DNA from: Cohaesibacter sp. ES.047
GTDB taxonomy: Bacteria; Pseudomonadota; Alphaproteobacteria; Rhizobiales; Cohaesibacteraceae
Assembly: GCF_900215505.1 (NCBI RefSeq)
Contig: NZ_LT907844.1
Location: 1,770,501 to 1,834,500 of the forward strand
DNA length: 64,000 nucleotides
Direction: 5' to 3'
The position numbers and the translations under genes are program-made. The first letter of the stretch is position 1, and every line of letters begins with the position of its first letter. Below, in pieces: positions 25,333-34,383 of the stretch. The notes under the pieces were generated by a model that worked only from the letters and a program-made list of their open reading frames with translations, did no database searches and was not told the DNA's origin.

Positions 25333-26232
25333 ATGGAAATTACTGGTGTAAACCTGAGCGACCTCGGGACGGGCTTCAGTGCTGCCTACGAAGGCGGTTT
25401 CAGCGGCGTTAAGACGAGTTATGACAAAGTCGCCGATGTCGTGCCCTCGACTGGGTCCGAGAATACCTATGCTTGGCTCAAGGACTGGCCCGCTCTTCGT
25501 GAATGGATCGGTGATCGCAAGATCAAGCAGCTTGAAGGCGAGAGTTACCGTCTGGGCAACAAGAAATTCGAAAGCACTGTTGCGATCAATGCCGATGATA
25601 TCAACGATGACAAATACGGCATTTATACTCCGCGCTTCAAAGCGATGGGTATTGCGGCCGCGCAGTGGAAAGACCGCCTTGTCTGGCCACTAATGCCTTT
25701 GGGTTTTGAAGCCGTTTGTTTTGATGGTCAAAAATTCTTTGATGCTGACCATCCGGTGGGCAGTAAAGAAAATGGCAACTTCACCACCGTTTCAAATATG
25801 CAGGCAGGTACGGGCAATCCTTGGTTCCTGCTTGATACCAATCAGGCTTTGAAGCCTTTCATTCTTCAGATGCGCCAAGAGCCTGAATTCAACTCTCTGA
25901 CCGATGGCGATACGTCTGAGCGTGTCTTTATGCGCGATGAGTATCTCTATGGCGTCAAAGCCCGCGCCAATGGCGGGTTTGCGTTCTGGCAGACAGCTTT
26001 CGGCTCCAAGGCTGAATTGAATGCGGCGAATTATGAGGCTGCTCGCCTTGCTATGCTGTCCCTTGAAAATGATGAAGGCGATAAGCTGGGGGTTTTGCCA
26101 AATCTCTTGGTCGTTGGTCCATCCAATGAAGCGAAGGCGCGTGCGCTGATCGCCAAAGAGCGCCTTGCGAATGGCGAAGATAACGTTTGGTACAAATCCA
26201 TTGAGATCCTCGTCTCACCTTGGCTGAAATAG
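25333..26232 (+). CDS. major capsid protein (Mu gpT-like)
   Basis: A 299-residue protein matching the Mu T major head subunit: GFSAAYEGGFSGVKTSYDKVADVVPSTGSENTYAWLKDWPALREW, then INADDINDDKYGIY. HK97-type fold is expected. It is in the right place after protease/scaffold. Length agrees with the family (about 300). Confidence 0.9.
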   Translation: MEITGVNLSDLGTGFSAAYEGGFSGVKTSYDKVADVVPSTGSENTYAWLKDWPALREWIGDRKIKQLEGESYRLGNKKFESTVAINADDINDDKYGIYTPRFKAMGIAAAQWKDRLVWPLMPLGFEAVCFDGQKFFDADHPVGSKENGNFTTVSNMQAGTGNPWFLLDTNQALKPFILQMRQEPEFNSLTDGDTSERVFMRDEYLYGVKARANGGFAFWQTAFGSKAELNAANYEAARLAMLSLENDEGDKLGVLPNLLVVGPSNEAKARALIAKERLANGEDNVWYKSIEILVSPWLK

Positions 26233-26244
26233 GAGATCAAACAG

Positions 26245-26649
26245 ATGCCAATCAAACAGATCTCCATTGTCACCTCCCGCACGCATTGGCGTGCGGGGAT
26301 GCACTTTGTTCAGGGCAAGCCCAAGCTGCTTGATCTGGACAAGCTTTCCAAAGAGCAAATCAATCAGTTGAACGATGACCAAGAGCTGCTGGTTAAAGAG
26401 TTGGACGGGGTCGCCGAGCTGTCCAATGAACCATTGGCCCGACCGGAAAGTGTGGCCGAAGTGATCGCAGCCATTCAGGTGGCCGCGCTCAACATGCCAT
26501 CGGCTGACTTTACCAAGGCGGGCAAGCCTCGCGTTGATGAGCTTGAAAAGGCGCTCGGCTGGAAAGCTTCATCGGATGAGATCGAGGCGGCGCTTGATCA
26601 AATGACCGACGAGCAGAAGGCGCAACTGGCGGCTCTCATTCAAGGCTGA
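26245..26649 (+). CDS. FluMu gp35-like protein
   Basis: A 134-residue protein with a basic N-terminus (ISIVTSRTHWRAGMHFVQGKPKLLDLDKLSKEQ) followed by helices rich in Asp/Glu/Leu. This is the pattern of HI1506/gp35-related proteins just after the major capsid gene. The C-terminal repeat (LGWKASSDEIEAALDQMTDEQKAQL) looks like an SAP/LEM-like helix pair. Function unknown. Confidence 0.65.
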   Translation: MPIKQISIVTSRTHWRAGMHFVQGKPKLLDLDKLSKEQINQLNDDQELLVKELDGVAELSNEPLARPESVAEVIAAIQVAALNMPSADFTKAGKPRVDELEKALGWKASSDEIEAALDQMTDEQKAQLAALIQG

Positions 26650-26685
26650 TCAGTTCGCTATGGGTGCACTTCTCGTGCGCTTAAA

Positions 26686-26727
26686 TGGGAGGGTCGTTGC
26701 TGGTTTGGCCCTCCCACTTTTCCTTTT
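26686..26727 (+). terminator. hairpin and T-rich tract after capsid genes
   Basis: TGGGAGGG (26686-26693) pairs with CCCTCCCA (26709-26716) and is followed by CTTTTCCTTTT. A probable intrinsic terminator or processing site reducing expression after the abundantly needed capsid gene. Confidence 0.6.
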
Positions 26728-26739
26728 CAAAGGTGCTCC

Positions 26740-27153
26740 ATGTCCTATGCAAGTGTCGATGATTGGCTGCTCTATGAAGCCGCCCACAAAACCATTGCCG
26801 ATACCGATTATGACGGCGAGGCTGACAGGGACGTGATTGAAACCGCCTTGTCTCGTGCTTCAGCCGAGATGGACGGTTGGCTTGCAAGCCGAACCGATAC
26901 GCCAGTTACGGACCCAAAATCGGCACCTGTTCTGAAGCACCATTGCACGCTTATCGCGACATATCATCTGGCCAATACAGCCAACACGGTCACGGAAGAA
27001 ATCGAGACCCGTTACAAGGCTTCCCTTTCTTGGCTCAAGAGCGTGTCCGAAGGCAAAAGCAGTTTGCCCATGTCTCCCAATCTGTCCAGTTCTGGGGGCA
27101 ATGCGTCGGGCATTGGCGCGACCTTTGTTTTGCCCGAACGGATTTTCAAATGA
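26740..27153 (+). CDS. gp36-like protein (DUF1320)
   Basis: A 137-residue protein with the DUF1320 pattern (YASVDDWLLYEAA, then ETALSRASAEMDGWLASR and LIATYHLA). Such proteins act as head-tail adaptors in Mu-like phages. ATG 26740 follows AAAGG. The stop overlaps the next ATG. Confidence 0.8.
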   Translation: MSYASVDDWLLYEAAHKTIADTDYDGEADRDVIETALSRASAEMDGWLASRTDTPVTDPKSAPVLKHHCTLIATYHLANTANTVTEEIETRYKASLSWLKSVSEGKSSLPMSPNLSSSGGNASGIGATFVLPERIFK

Positions 27154-27650
27154 GCGGGATTGAGTTTCTGGCCTCACTGGATGCGACGCTGCCCCTGCGG
27201 GCCGCAAGCAAACTGGCCGCCTTGGATGAAGCTGAACTGCTCGATGCCGTCGGCGCGATCGGTGTTAGTCAATCGCAGCGCCGTATCAGCGACGAGCAGG
27301 CCGGGCCGAATGGCGAAGCTTGGCCCGCCCTTAATCCTGAATATGCCAAAGGCAAAAGAGGGGCTGGCGGCATCTTGGAAGGCGAGGGCGACCTAATCAC
27401 ATCAATGGATCACGTTGTCGGTTCTGGCGAGGTCAGTTGGGGTTCGCCTCTTGTTTATGCGGCCATTCATCATTTTGGCGGGGTGATCACGCCCAAGAAT
27501 GCCGAAAAGCTTGTTTTCCAGTTAGGCGGGCGAACCATCGTCGCAGATGCCGTCACCATCCCCGAACGGCCTTATCTCGGGATCAGCCAAGACAATGCCG
27601 CCGAGATTGAAGACACAGCCCTCATTTTTATTGCGGAGCCTTTTCAATGA
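27150..27650 (+). CDS. phage virion morphogenesis protein (tail completion, P2 gpS/Mu gpG-like)
   Basis: A 166-residue protein of the Phage_tail_S family: SQSQRRISDEQAGPNGEAWPAL, GGILEGEGDLITSMDHVV, YAAIHHFGGVITP and IPERPYLGIS. It helps finish the tail or join tail and head. Start ATG 27150 overlaps the stop of gp36. Prophage 2 has its own at 62955-63458. Confidence 0.85.
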   Translation: MSGIEFLASLDATLPLRAASKLAALDEAELLDAVGAIGVSQSQRRISDEQAGPNGEAWPALNPEYAKGKRGAGGILEGEGDLITSMDHVVGSGEVSWGSPLVYAAIHHFGGVITPKNAEKLVFQLGGRTIVADAVTIPERPYLGISQDNAAEIEDTALIFIAEPFQ

Positions 27651-28207
27651 GTGAATGGACTAAGCCAACCGGCTACAATGACGTACTGGCATCGATTGTT
27701 GCCCGGATCGAAACCTCGGGCATCTTCATGCAGGGTGCCAAGATCGAAATGGCTCCGGGAACCTTGACGGAAGGCTGGATAGCAAAAGCCAGTATTCCCA
27801 ATTCAGGTGCCGCGTTTGTGGCATTGGGAAAGCTGCTCTCGGTCAAGCGCCGGTCTGATGGCATGCAGGAGCATTTGTTGAACTTGGGCATATTTGCCGC
27901 CGCTCCTTATGGCGGCAGACTTGATCAGGCAAAGAGCCTCAATGATCTGGTGTTCAACCTTACCCGCCTTATTGAGGACAATCGCTTCGAGCTGGTTCAA
28001 GCCGGTAAACCGTCCGGCTTTTCCGGGCGCAATCTGTTTTCCCTTTCCCTTATGAAGAAGGGGTCGGCTCTTTGGGCGCTCGAGTGGAGGCAAAGTTTCA
28101 TGATGTTCGATCAAGATGGCCGGCAGCTCGGTGCTCCGGTTTCAAGCCAGCTTGGCCGCGAGACTGAATGGCCAACAAGTTCGGAGCTGGCCAATGTCAG
28201 CCCTTGA
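27647..28207 (+). CDS. gp37-like tail connector protein
   Basis: A 186-residue protein (YNDVLASIVARIETSGIFMQGAKIEMAP...) with central ...LLNLGIFAAAPYGGRLDQAKSLNDLVFNLTRLIEDNRF. Position and pattern fit FluMu gp37/DUF1834-like tail terminator proteins. ATG overlaps the previous stop; it overlaps the baseplate V gene by 14 bases. Confidence 0.65.
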   Translation: MSEWTKPTGYNDVLASIVARIETSGIFMQGAKIEMAPGTLTEGWIAKASIPNSGAAFVALGKLLSVKRRSDGMQEHLLNLGIFAAAPYGGRLDQAKSLNDLVFNLTRLIEDNRFELVQAGKPSGFSGRNLFSLSLMKKGSALWALEWRQSFMMFDQDGRQLGAPVSSQLGRETEWPTSSELANVSP

Positions 28208-28736
28208 TGCGCTGATTGATGAAATATCCGATCTGAAAGACTGGCGTGCTGAACAAGAACGCAAGTCCAACAACTACGTGCGCAAAGTCCGCATGAAGGA
28301 GCGCAAAGACGGCAAGGTCATCGTCGAAGACGGCTCGGGCTTTGTTAGCGGACCGGTAACCCAAGCCTCTATGACCTCAGGTGAGTGGACCATTGACGCC
28401 CCGGCTAATCCCGGTGCGCAAGGCTTTCTCATTTGCCCCGATGGTGAGACCGAGGGCGGCGCATTCTTTCCTTGCCTGCCAAACGACAATCATCCTCATG
28501 CCAGCACTGAACAAGGGACTTTGCGGCTCAAGGGTCCAGCCGGGGCCGAGATTGAAATTGCCGGTGGGGTGGCAACGCTGAAAGGCGTCAAGGTGGTCAT
28601 TGATCCCGAAACACATTTGGCCGGTAAAGGCGGACCAGCGGTCGCCCGCGTTGGCGATATGGTCGACGTAAAATTTGGATCTTCAAAGGGGCTTCACCCG
28701 ATCATTCAAGGCTCTTCAAAAGTCTTTGCCAACTGA
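28194..28736 (+). CDS. baseplate assembly protein V (spike)
   Basis: A 180-residue protein with the gpV/gp45 OB-fold-type start (LDALIDEISDLKDWRAEQERKSNNYVRKVRM) and the typical C-terminal beta region (GTLRLKGPAGAEIEIAGGVATLKG...VARVGDMVDV). It forms the central membrane-piercing spike. ATG 28194 with GGAG upstream is chosen; the frame is open further upstream. Confidence 0.82.
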   Translation: MSALDALIDEISDLKDWRAEQERKSNNYVRKVRMKERKDGKVIVEDGSGFVSGPVTQASMTSGEWTIDAPANPGAQGFLICPDGETEGGAFFPCLPNDNHPHASTEQGTLRLKGPAGAEIEIAGGVATLKGVKVVIDPETHLAGKGGPAVARVGDMVDVKFGSSKGLHPIIQGSSKVFAN

Positions 28737-28803
28737 TATCTGATACCGGCTTTAGCCAATCACGCTCGCGCATAGTTGAGGCGACTTCAAACGCAACTCA
28801 ACT
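28733..28803 (+). promoter_or_regulatory. late element 3 and leader hairpin
   Basis: CTGATATCTGATACCGGCT (28733-28751) overlaps the last codons of baseplate V and is identical to the element before the sheath gene; its core ATCTGATACCGGCT matches elements 1 and 2. Twenty bases further on is CATAGT (a -10-like hexamer). AGTTGAG (28774-28780) and CTCAACT (28797-28803) form a leader hairpin. Probable late promoter for the baseplate/fibre unit. Confidence 0.55.
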
Positions 28804-28824
28804 GTTTCTCGAACGAGGTTTGTG

Positions 28825-29031
28825 ATGGCGACAAAAGCAAAAGATCCGGGCAAGAAAACCTACATTGTCCAGCAGCGCGGCCCGGTGCTTGATGATCAGA
28901 TCAAGGAAAAGGGCTCCGAGATTGAAGCCCACCCCAATCAAGTTACCTTTTTGTTGCTCAACGGCACTCTGACCGAAAAGCCTTCTGTCGCAGATAAAGC
29001 CAAAGCAACCGCAAAAACCGCTGAGAAATAG
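28825..29031 (+). CDS. small hypothetical protein between V and W
   Basis: A 68-residue lysine-rich protein (MATKAKDPGKKTYIVQQRGPVLDDQIKEKG..) with an Ala/Lys tail. CGAGG precedes the start. No family is recognised. It is the first gene after late element 3. Confidence 0.55.
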   Translation: MATKAKDPGKKTYIVQQRGPVLDDQIKEKGSEIEAHPNQVTFLLLNGTLTEKPSVADKAKATAKTAEK

Positions 29032-29039
29032 GGGGCGGT

Positions 29040-29408
29040 ATGTCGGGCTATGACGCACGAACAGGCAAGCCGCTCGAGGGCGACGCACGCATTGTGCAAT
29101 CCATCGGCCGACTGATTGTCACCAATGGCGATCTCGTCATGCGGCGCGATCTGGCTTGCGCCCTGCCTGATCTTATCGATGCCCCCGGAAATGACGTGGT
29201 GAGGATGCTCTATTGCGCGGCGGTTGCCACGGCTATTCATGAAGGGGAGAGCCGAGCAAATTTGCGAACCCTGAAGGTCGTTGCCCCTGACGAGGCAAGC
29301 GACTTGAACGCCGCTTTGTTGGTCGCAGACGGTCAGAGCGTTCTTGTCCTTGATGCGGTGAGCCTTGAGACAGGAAAGGCTCTTAACTTCGGTGAGCTGG
29401 TGTCATGA
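29040..29408 (+). CDS. baseplate protein W (gp25-like)
   Basis: A 122-residue GPW/gp25 family protein: DARIVQSIGRLIVTNGDLVMRRDLACALPDLIDAP, with the family's TP.GERVMRP-like motif replaced by TNGDLVMRRD. It is part of the baseplate wedge, next to J and I as in P2. Confidence 0.82.
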   Translation: MSGYDARTGKPLEGDARIVQSIGRLIVTNGDLVMRRDLACALPDLIDAPGNDVVRMLYCAAVATAIHEGESRANLRTLKVVAPDEASDLNAALLVADGQSVLVLDAVSLETGKALNFGELVS

Positions 29409-30274
29409 GCAAGTATGATGACCTGATTGATTTGAGCAAGCTTGGCCCGCCTAAGCTGGTGGACTTGTCCGGTTATGACGCTCAGCTCTCGGCCCTGATG
29501 GCGGCATACAAGCTACGATACCCGGATTTTGAAGACGAAACGGAATTTGAGCCGGTAAAGGCTCACTTTGGCGTTGATGCTTGGCTTGCAGACAATGTAC
29601 GCGACAGGATCAATGAAGCGGGCAAGGCAACGCTGCTCGCCAGCGCGGGCGGTTCAGACCTTGAGGTGATTGGTTGGAGCCGGAATGTTGAGCGCAAGGT
29701 CATTGATGAGGACGCGGGCATCTATGAGGATGACGATGACTTGCGCGAGCGCATTCACATGGCCCCGGAAAGCTGGTCGACGGCTGGGCCTCAAGGCGGA
29801 TATGAATTCTGGGCGGAAACGGTTGAGGCCGTCAAAGACGCACAAGCGATCAGCCCTTCACCGGCCGTGGTTGAAATCTATGTTGTCGGGCATGACACAT
29901 CAGTCCCGGCTACGGAAGGCTTGCTGGCAGACGTAACCGCTGCAATCTCGGCAGACAACCGCCGCCCGATCGCCGATCGTGTGAGCGTTCATAGCGCGGA
30001 CATCGTTCCTTATGATCTGGTTGCAACCATCAAGGTTCAATCCGGCCCCAGCCCTGACGTCATTCAAGCTGAAGCTGAAAAGGCGCTTGCCGCTTATCAG
30101 GAAAGCCGGGCCTATATCGGCAAAAGTCTGCCTGCGTCGGCACTCTATGCGGCTTTGACGGTCGCCGGTGCTGAAGAGGTTAGCTTGTCGCCAGCAGAAG
30201 GCGTTACCGTTACGCAAACACAGATTGCGCACTGCAATTCGGTGACGATCAATGTGGAGGTGATCAATGTATGA
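29405..30274 (+). CDS. baseplate assembly protein J
   Basis: A 289-residue protein of the baseplate J family: LLASAGGSDLEVIGWSRNVERKVID, EDDDDLRERIHMAPESWSTAGPQGGYEFWAETV and VVEIYVVGHD. It forms the outer wedge of the baseplate. Overlaps W and I by the usual 4 and 8 bases. Confidence 0.9.
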   Translation: MSKYDDLIDLSKLGPPKLVDLSGYDAQLSALMAAYKLRYPDFEDETEFEPVKAHFGVDAWLADNVRDRINEAGKATLLASAGGSDLEVIGWSRNVERKVIDEDAGIYEDDDDLRERIHMAPESWSTAGPQGGYEFWAETVEAVKDAQAISPSPAVVEIYVVGHDTSVPATEGLLADVTAAISADNRRPIADRVSVHSADIVPYDLVATIKVQSGPSPDVIQAEAEKALAAYQESRAYIGKSLPASALYAALTVAGAEEVSLSPAEGVTVTQTQIAHCNSVTINVEVINV

Positions 30275-31094
30275 CGCTTCCAAGCATTTGCCGCTTTATG
30301 CATCCGATCATGAATTGCGGGTGTCATCTGTCAGCTTTTTGATGGATGACATCGAGGCGGCGATCATTGCCCTGTCGAAAGAAAAGAACCCGGCTGAATG
30401 CCGCGCCGAGATCCTGCCTTGGCTTGCCTATGAAGCAAGTGCCGATTTTTGGGATCCTGCATGGTTCGAAGACACACGTCGAACGGTTATCGCTGCTCAA
30501 TGGGAAATCCACCGTCACAAGGGCACGCCTTACGCATTGAACTATGCGCTCGATATGGTCGGCCTTGAAAGCAATCTGGTTGAGTGGTGGCAGATGGAGC
30601 CACCCGGCGTCCCCGGTACGTTTGAGGTTACCGCTTGGTTGGCCAAGCCGGTTTATGATCGCGAGATTGATCATATCGAAAGACTGACCTCGATTGCGCA
30701 TCAAGCCATAACGCGCACCAAGCCTCTGTCCCGGCATTATAGCTTGCGTTTGGCTTTGCGTTCGTGGCTTTCAATCGTTCCTCACTCGGCTTTGCAGGAT
30801 CTTCAAAAGGTCAAGATCCTGCCACCCATGGCGACGGACCTCAGTAGCACCATGAAGATGGTGATGGCGGGCTGCGCCTCGACCGGTGAATTGGTCCGGA
30901 TCAAGCCAAAGCAGACCACCGCGATCTATGACGCCATGTCACTGGCCTTTGGAGGCTCGACATCGGTTGGCGAAGTGATCCGTCTTTATCCTCCAACAGC
31001 GTCCGGCCTTGAAAGCCAAGCGTCCTATCACCTTGCTATCGGGGTCCGCCCGGCCAACCCAATTGTGACCATCTTGCCGGAGGGGCATGCATGA
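30267..31094 (+). CDS. tail protein I
   Basis: A 275-residue tail protein I family member (LPWLAYEASADFWDPAWFEDTRRTVIAAQWEIHRHKGTPYALNYAL). The C-terminal 90 residues extend past P2 gpI and are beta-rich; they may contact the fibre. It follows J as in P2. Confidence 0.85.
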   Translation: MYDASKHLPLYASDHELRVSSVSFLMDDIEAAIIALSKEKNPAECRAEILPWLAYEASADFWDPAWFEDTRRTVIAAQWEIHRHKGTPYALNYALDMVGLESNLVEWWQMEPPGVPGTFEVTAWLAKPVYDREIDHIERLTSIAHQAITRTKPLSRHYSLRLALRSWLSIVPHSALQDLQKVKILPPMATDLSSTMKMVMAGCASTGELVRIKPKQTTAIYDAMSLAFGGSTSVGEVIRLYPPTASGLESQASYHLAIGVRPANPIVTILPEGHA

Positions 31095-32188
31095 CGACCT
31101 ACTCAACGCGCCTGACCAATGCCGGGGCGATTGCCCTCAATGAGGCAATCACCGGCGACACCGCCATCGCCTTGGATGTGCTGGCTGTTGGCGATGCCAA
31201 CGGCGCGGACTATGTGCCAGACGGCAGCGAGGCCGCCCTGATCAACGAACAATACCGCCTACCACTGGCCTCGATCATTCCTCATCCAGTTAATGCGGAT
31301 TGGTTGGTTCTGGAAGCCATTTTGCCGCCCGATGTTGGTGGCTGGTGGATCCGTGAGGTCGGGATCTATGATGACAATGGCGACCTGTTTGCCATCGCCA
31401 ATTTCCCACCAACATACAAGGCTGTGGCAGTCGACGGCGCAACGTCAAGCCTCACCATTCAGATTGTTCTTCAGGTGTCTGATAGCAATGCGCTGACCTT
31501 GTCAGTTGATGCACAGGAGGGCTATGCCACGCAGAGTTTTGTGGAGGCGGGGCTTAGCGGCAAGGCCGATAACGACCATACCCATGATGATCGTTATTAC
31601 ACAGAAACTGAGATAGACACCAAGCTGATAGCCAAAGCCCCAGCCTCTCATTCTCATGATAACCTTTACTATACTGAGGCCGAAATTGACGCCAAATTGG
31701 CGGGAAAGGCCGCGACCAGTCATACTCACGATGGTCGCTATTACACGGAAACAGAGATGGACAGCAAACTGGCCGGTAAAGCCGCCGCCAGTCATACTCA
31801 TCCTGTCGGACAGATCAGCGGCATCAATGGTAATTTCGATCTCGCCAATGGCCTCTTTGGTGGCAAATCACCAAGTGAGTTGACCGGAATATTTGCTTGG
31901 GTGTCTTTCAATGGTGCCTCTGGTGCTGTGCTGGGAAGCAGCGGTGTCAGTTCTGTCACCAAGAATGGCACAGGTGACTTCACAGTTAACTTCTCGGCTG
32001 CAGCGGCCTCTACGGGCTACGCAGTAGTGGCTCTTGCGGGCAGAACAGGCACAGATGGAAACATCAATGCTGCTTTGTGGCCCGGTTCTTCGAAGAGCAT
32101 GTGGGGTGTTCGCCTTTCCATCCAAGTTTCGTCAAACGCGGTTCGTGAAAACACCGCGATTGTCGACGTTCTGATTATTGGCGGGTGA
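31091..32188 (+). CDS. tail fibre protein 1
   Basis: A 365-residue fibre. The N-terminal 140 residues are the baseplate-binding domain (LAVGDANGADYVPD, ILPPDVGGWWIREVGIYDDNGDLFAIANFPPTYKA). Residues about 155-245 contain three to four repeats of the type SHTHDGRYYTETEMDSKLAGKAA, a histidine-rich triple-helical shaft. The C-terminal 110 residues form a beta tip typical of prophage fibres. It determines host adsorption. Paired with its own chaperone at 32190. Confidence 0.88.
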   Translation: MTTYSTRLTNAGAIALNEAITGDTAIALDVLAVGDANGADYVPDGSEAALINEQYRLPLASIIPHPVNADWLVLEAILPPDVGGWWIREVGIYDDNGDLFAIANFPPTYKAVAVDGATSSLTIQIVLQVSDSNALTLSVDAQEGYATQSFVEAGLSGKADNDHTHDDRYYTETEIDTKLIAKAPASHSHDNLYYTEAEIDAKLAGKAATSHTHDGRYYTETEMDSKLAGKAAASHTHPVGQISGINGNFDLANGLFGGKSPSELTGIFAWVSFNGASGAVLGSSGVSSVTKNGTGDFTVNFSAAAASTGYAVVALAGRTGTDGNINAALWPGSSKSMWGVRLSIQVSSNAVRENTAIVDVLIIGG

Positions 32189-32189
32189 T

Positions 32190-32648
32190 ATGACAGAAGA
32201 ATGCATCGTCTATAAAGACAACAATGGCCTGGCTCTTGTTATGCCCTCTGGTGAAGTGGCCGACGCCCTTAAGGATATTCCTACAGGTGCTACCCACCGG
32301 ACTCTGGCCATTGATAACCTGCCGGAGCACCCTATTGATATTTGGGGTGAGGCATATTTGGCTACAGGCCTCATGCCTGCATTGGGCGAGCATGTGCCGC
32401 TCATCCCCCTTGCTCCTATCACTCGAAAACAGATGATTGATGTGCTGATCGACCATAATTTGGACGAGGCGGTCGAGCCAGCTCTTGAAGCAATTGAAGA
32501 TGTTACGGAGCGCAAGAAAGCCCTCAATGCCTGGCAAAACGCCACTCAGTATGAGCCAGACCATGCGCTGATATTGCAAATGAAGACCACCCTCAATCTC
32601 ACCGACGAAGAATTTCAGACCATGTGGCGTGAAGCCATGGTGCTTTAA
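32190..32648 (+). CDS. tail fibre assembly protein 1
   Basis: A 152-residue fibre-assembly chaperone. The second half (APITRKQMIDVLIDHNLDEAVEPALEAI...ERKKALNAWQNA, then DEEFQTMWREAMVL) is strongly repeated in the chaperone at 33926-34360. The first half differs, presumably matched to its own fibre. ATG 32190 overlaps the fibre stop. Confidence 0.75.
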   Translation: MTEECIVYKDNNGLALVMPSGEVADALKDIPTGATHRTLAIDNLPEHPIDIWGEAYLATGLMPALGEHVPLIPLAPITRKQMIDVLIDHNLDEAVEPALEAIEDVTERKKALNAWQNATQYEPDHALILQMKTTLNLTDEEFQTMWREAMVL

Positions 32649-32657
32649 CGGAGCTGA

Positions 32658-33923
32658 ATGATGACTGCCGCAACTTACTATACCCGCCTCACCAATATCG
32701 GCTCCAATGCCCTCAGCGCGGCCATTACCGGTGGCGCTTCGGTTTCTCTGACCCATCTTGCTGTGGGAGACGCCGATGGTTCTAGCTATGATCCAGACGG
32801 AACGGAAACCAATCTGGTGCACGAGACACATCGGCTCAATATCACGTCTATCACGCCAGACGTTCAGAACCCGGCTTGGCTGATTGTCGAGGCAATTCTC
32901 CCGCCTGACGTGGGTGGGTGGTGGATCCGCGAGGCAGGCCTGTTTGACGCCAATGGGGCAATGTTCGCCATCGCCAAATATCCGCCAACCTACAAGGCCA
33001 TCCTTACGGATGGCACCGCCTCGACGCTCACGATCCAGATCGTCCTGCAGGTCACCAATACCGATAGCATTCAGTTGGTGGTCAACCCTCTTGACGGCTA
33101 CGCCTCCCAAAACTGGGTTATATCCTCCTATCCATGGGCCAACGAAGAAGAAGTGGTAGACGCGGCGATTGAAAAGAAGCTGGTGGATCCAAAACGTTTG
33201 GCAGCCGCATTGTCACAACTCTCCTTTGCAAGGCCTGAGGATTTAACGTCCTTGTCTGAGGCAATTGATCTTGCGTTGGAAGGCAAAGCAGCACGCAATC
33301 ATAACCATGCCGGGGTTTATGCGCTGGCAGCCCATAACCACGACGGTGCCTATGCGTCGATCAATCACGCTCATGATCTTCTATATGCCGCCAAAAGCCA
33401 TGGTCACCAGATCAGCGAAATCAGCGGCATCAATGGCATTTTCGATTTGGCAAATGGTTTGATCGATGGCCGGTTGCCGAGCCAATTAGGCGGGGGACCT
33501 GCCGCTTCGATTACGCACGAGATGGCCAATGGAGTTGACGGAGGCTGGCTTTACGCTGGCTCTTGGCAAGTGAGGCCCTACAACACGGAAGATGATCCAT
33601 TTGGATTGATCTCACTGGCCAACAACAGCTTCACGCCAGCAGCCGACCTGTATATGAGTGGATGGGCTTCTATCAACGATACCGCTCAGACCTCCTCGCG
33701 GGTTTTTTGTGTAACAGATAATGCGGTTGTTGCCGTTGGATCAGGCGGGCATTCCAACCCGACCTATTATTGCACCTCGCACACCTTTTTCTCCGCGAAG
33801 CTTACGGCAGGAAAAACCTATCGCATCGAGATGCGTGGGGCGGAAACCTCTGTTGGCTTCGGGGTTTCCATGGTGTTGGGGCAAACTGAGCTTTATTCTC
33901 AAATCGATTTCTGGAGGCGATAA
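32658..33923 (+). CDS. tail fibre protein 2 (tandem paralogue)
   Basis: A 421-residue fibre with the same N-terminal module as fibre 1 (LAVGDADGSSYDPDGTET, ILPPDVGGWWIREAGLFDANGAMFAIAKYPPTYKA) but a different shaft (NHNHAGVYALAAHNHDGAYASINHAHD) and an unrelated, larger tip (about residues 280-421). ISGINGIFDLANG repeats a word from fibre 1 (ISGINGNFDLANG), marking the module boundary. Same orientation as fibre 1, so not an invertible G-type switch. Confidence 0.85.
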   Translation: MMTAATYYTRLTNIGSNALSAAITGGASVSLTHLAVGDADGSSYDPDGTETNLVHETHRLNITSITPDVQNPAWLIVEAILPPDVGGWWIREAGLFDANGAMFAIAKYPPTYKAILTDGTASTLTIQIVLQVTNTDSIQLVVNPLDGYASQNWVISSYPWANEEEVVDAAIEKKLVDPKRLAAALSQLSFARPEDLTSLSEAIDLALEGKAARNHNHAGVYALAAHNHDGAYASINHAHDLLYAAKSHGHQISEISGINGIFDLANGLIDGRLPSQLGGGPAASITHEMANGVDGGWLYAGSWQVRPYNTEDDPFGLISLANNSFTPAADLYMSGWASINDTAQTSSRVFCVTDNAVVAVGSGGHSNPTYYCTSHTFFSAKLTAGKTYRIEMRGAETSVGFGVSMVLGQTELYSQIDFWRR

Positions 33924-33925
33924 AA

Positions 33926-34360
33926 ATGGTTGTTCTGATCAACGACGACCGCGTGATCCAACATGTTTGGAAGCATAAGACGATTAAGGATTTGGTAGAA
34001 ATCCTAAACGGCACTGAAGGCTTTTCGAAAGAGAACCTACTCGAGATGGATGGCGTGCCAGGTCAGATCGTCAATGAAGATGGGTCTTTGCGTAACCCTG
34101 CACCGGGGCCGGTGCGGCTCGCTCCTATCACCCGCAAGCAGTTGATTGATGTGCTGATCAACCATGAATTGGATGAGACGGTCGAGCCTGCTCTTGAGGC
34201 CATCGCAGATGGCAAAGAGCGCAAGAAAGCGCTGAATGCTTGGCGGAACGCATCGATCTACAAGCCGGATCATGATCTTATCGGGCATATGAAGGCAGCT
34301 CTTGATCTTACCGAGGACCAATTCGCAGCCATGTGGCGAGAAGCCATGGTGCTTGAATAG
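33926..34360 (+). CDS. tail fibre assembly protein 2 (tandem paralogue)
   Basis: A 144-residue chaperone related over its C-terminal 80 residues to the protein at 32190-32648 (APITRKQLIDVLINHELDETVEPALEAI). The first 60 residues (INDDRVIQHVWKHKTIKDLVEILNG) differ. It sits directly after fibre 2. Confidence 0.75.
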   Translation: MVVLINDDRVIQHVWKHKTIKDLVEILNGTEGFSKENLLEMDGVPGQIVNEDGSLRNPAPGPVRLAPITRKQLIDVLINHELDETVEPALEAIADGKERKKALNAWRNASIYKPDHDLIGHMKAALDLTEDQFAAMWREAMVLE

Positions 34361-34383
34361 GGAGCAAAAACTCATCCCTTTAC

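Noticed and set aside
31091-34360. Invertible tail-fibre segment as in Mu G-loop
   Set aside because: Both fibre/chaperone pairs are in the same direction and I see no flanking inverted repeats or invertase gene.
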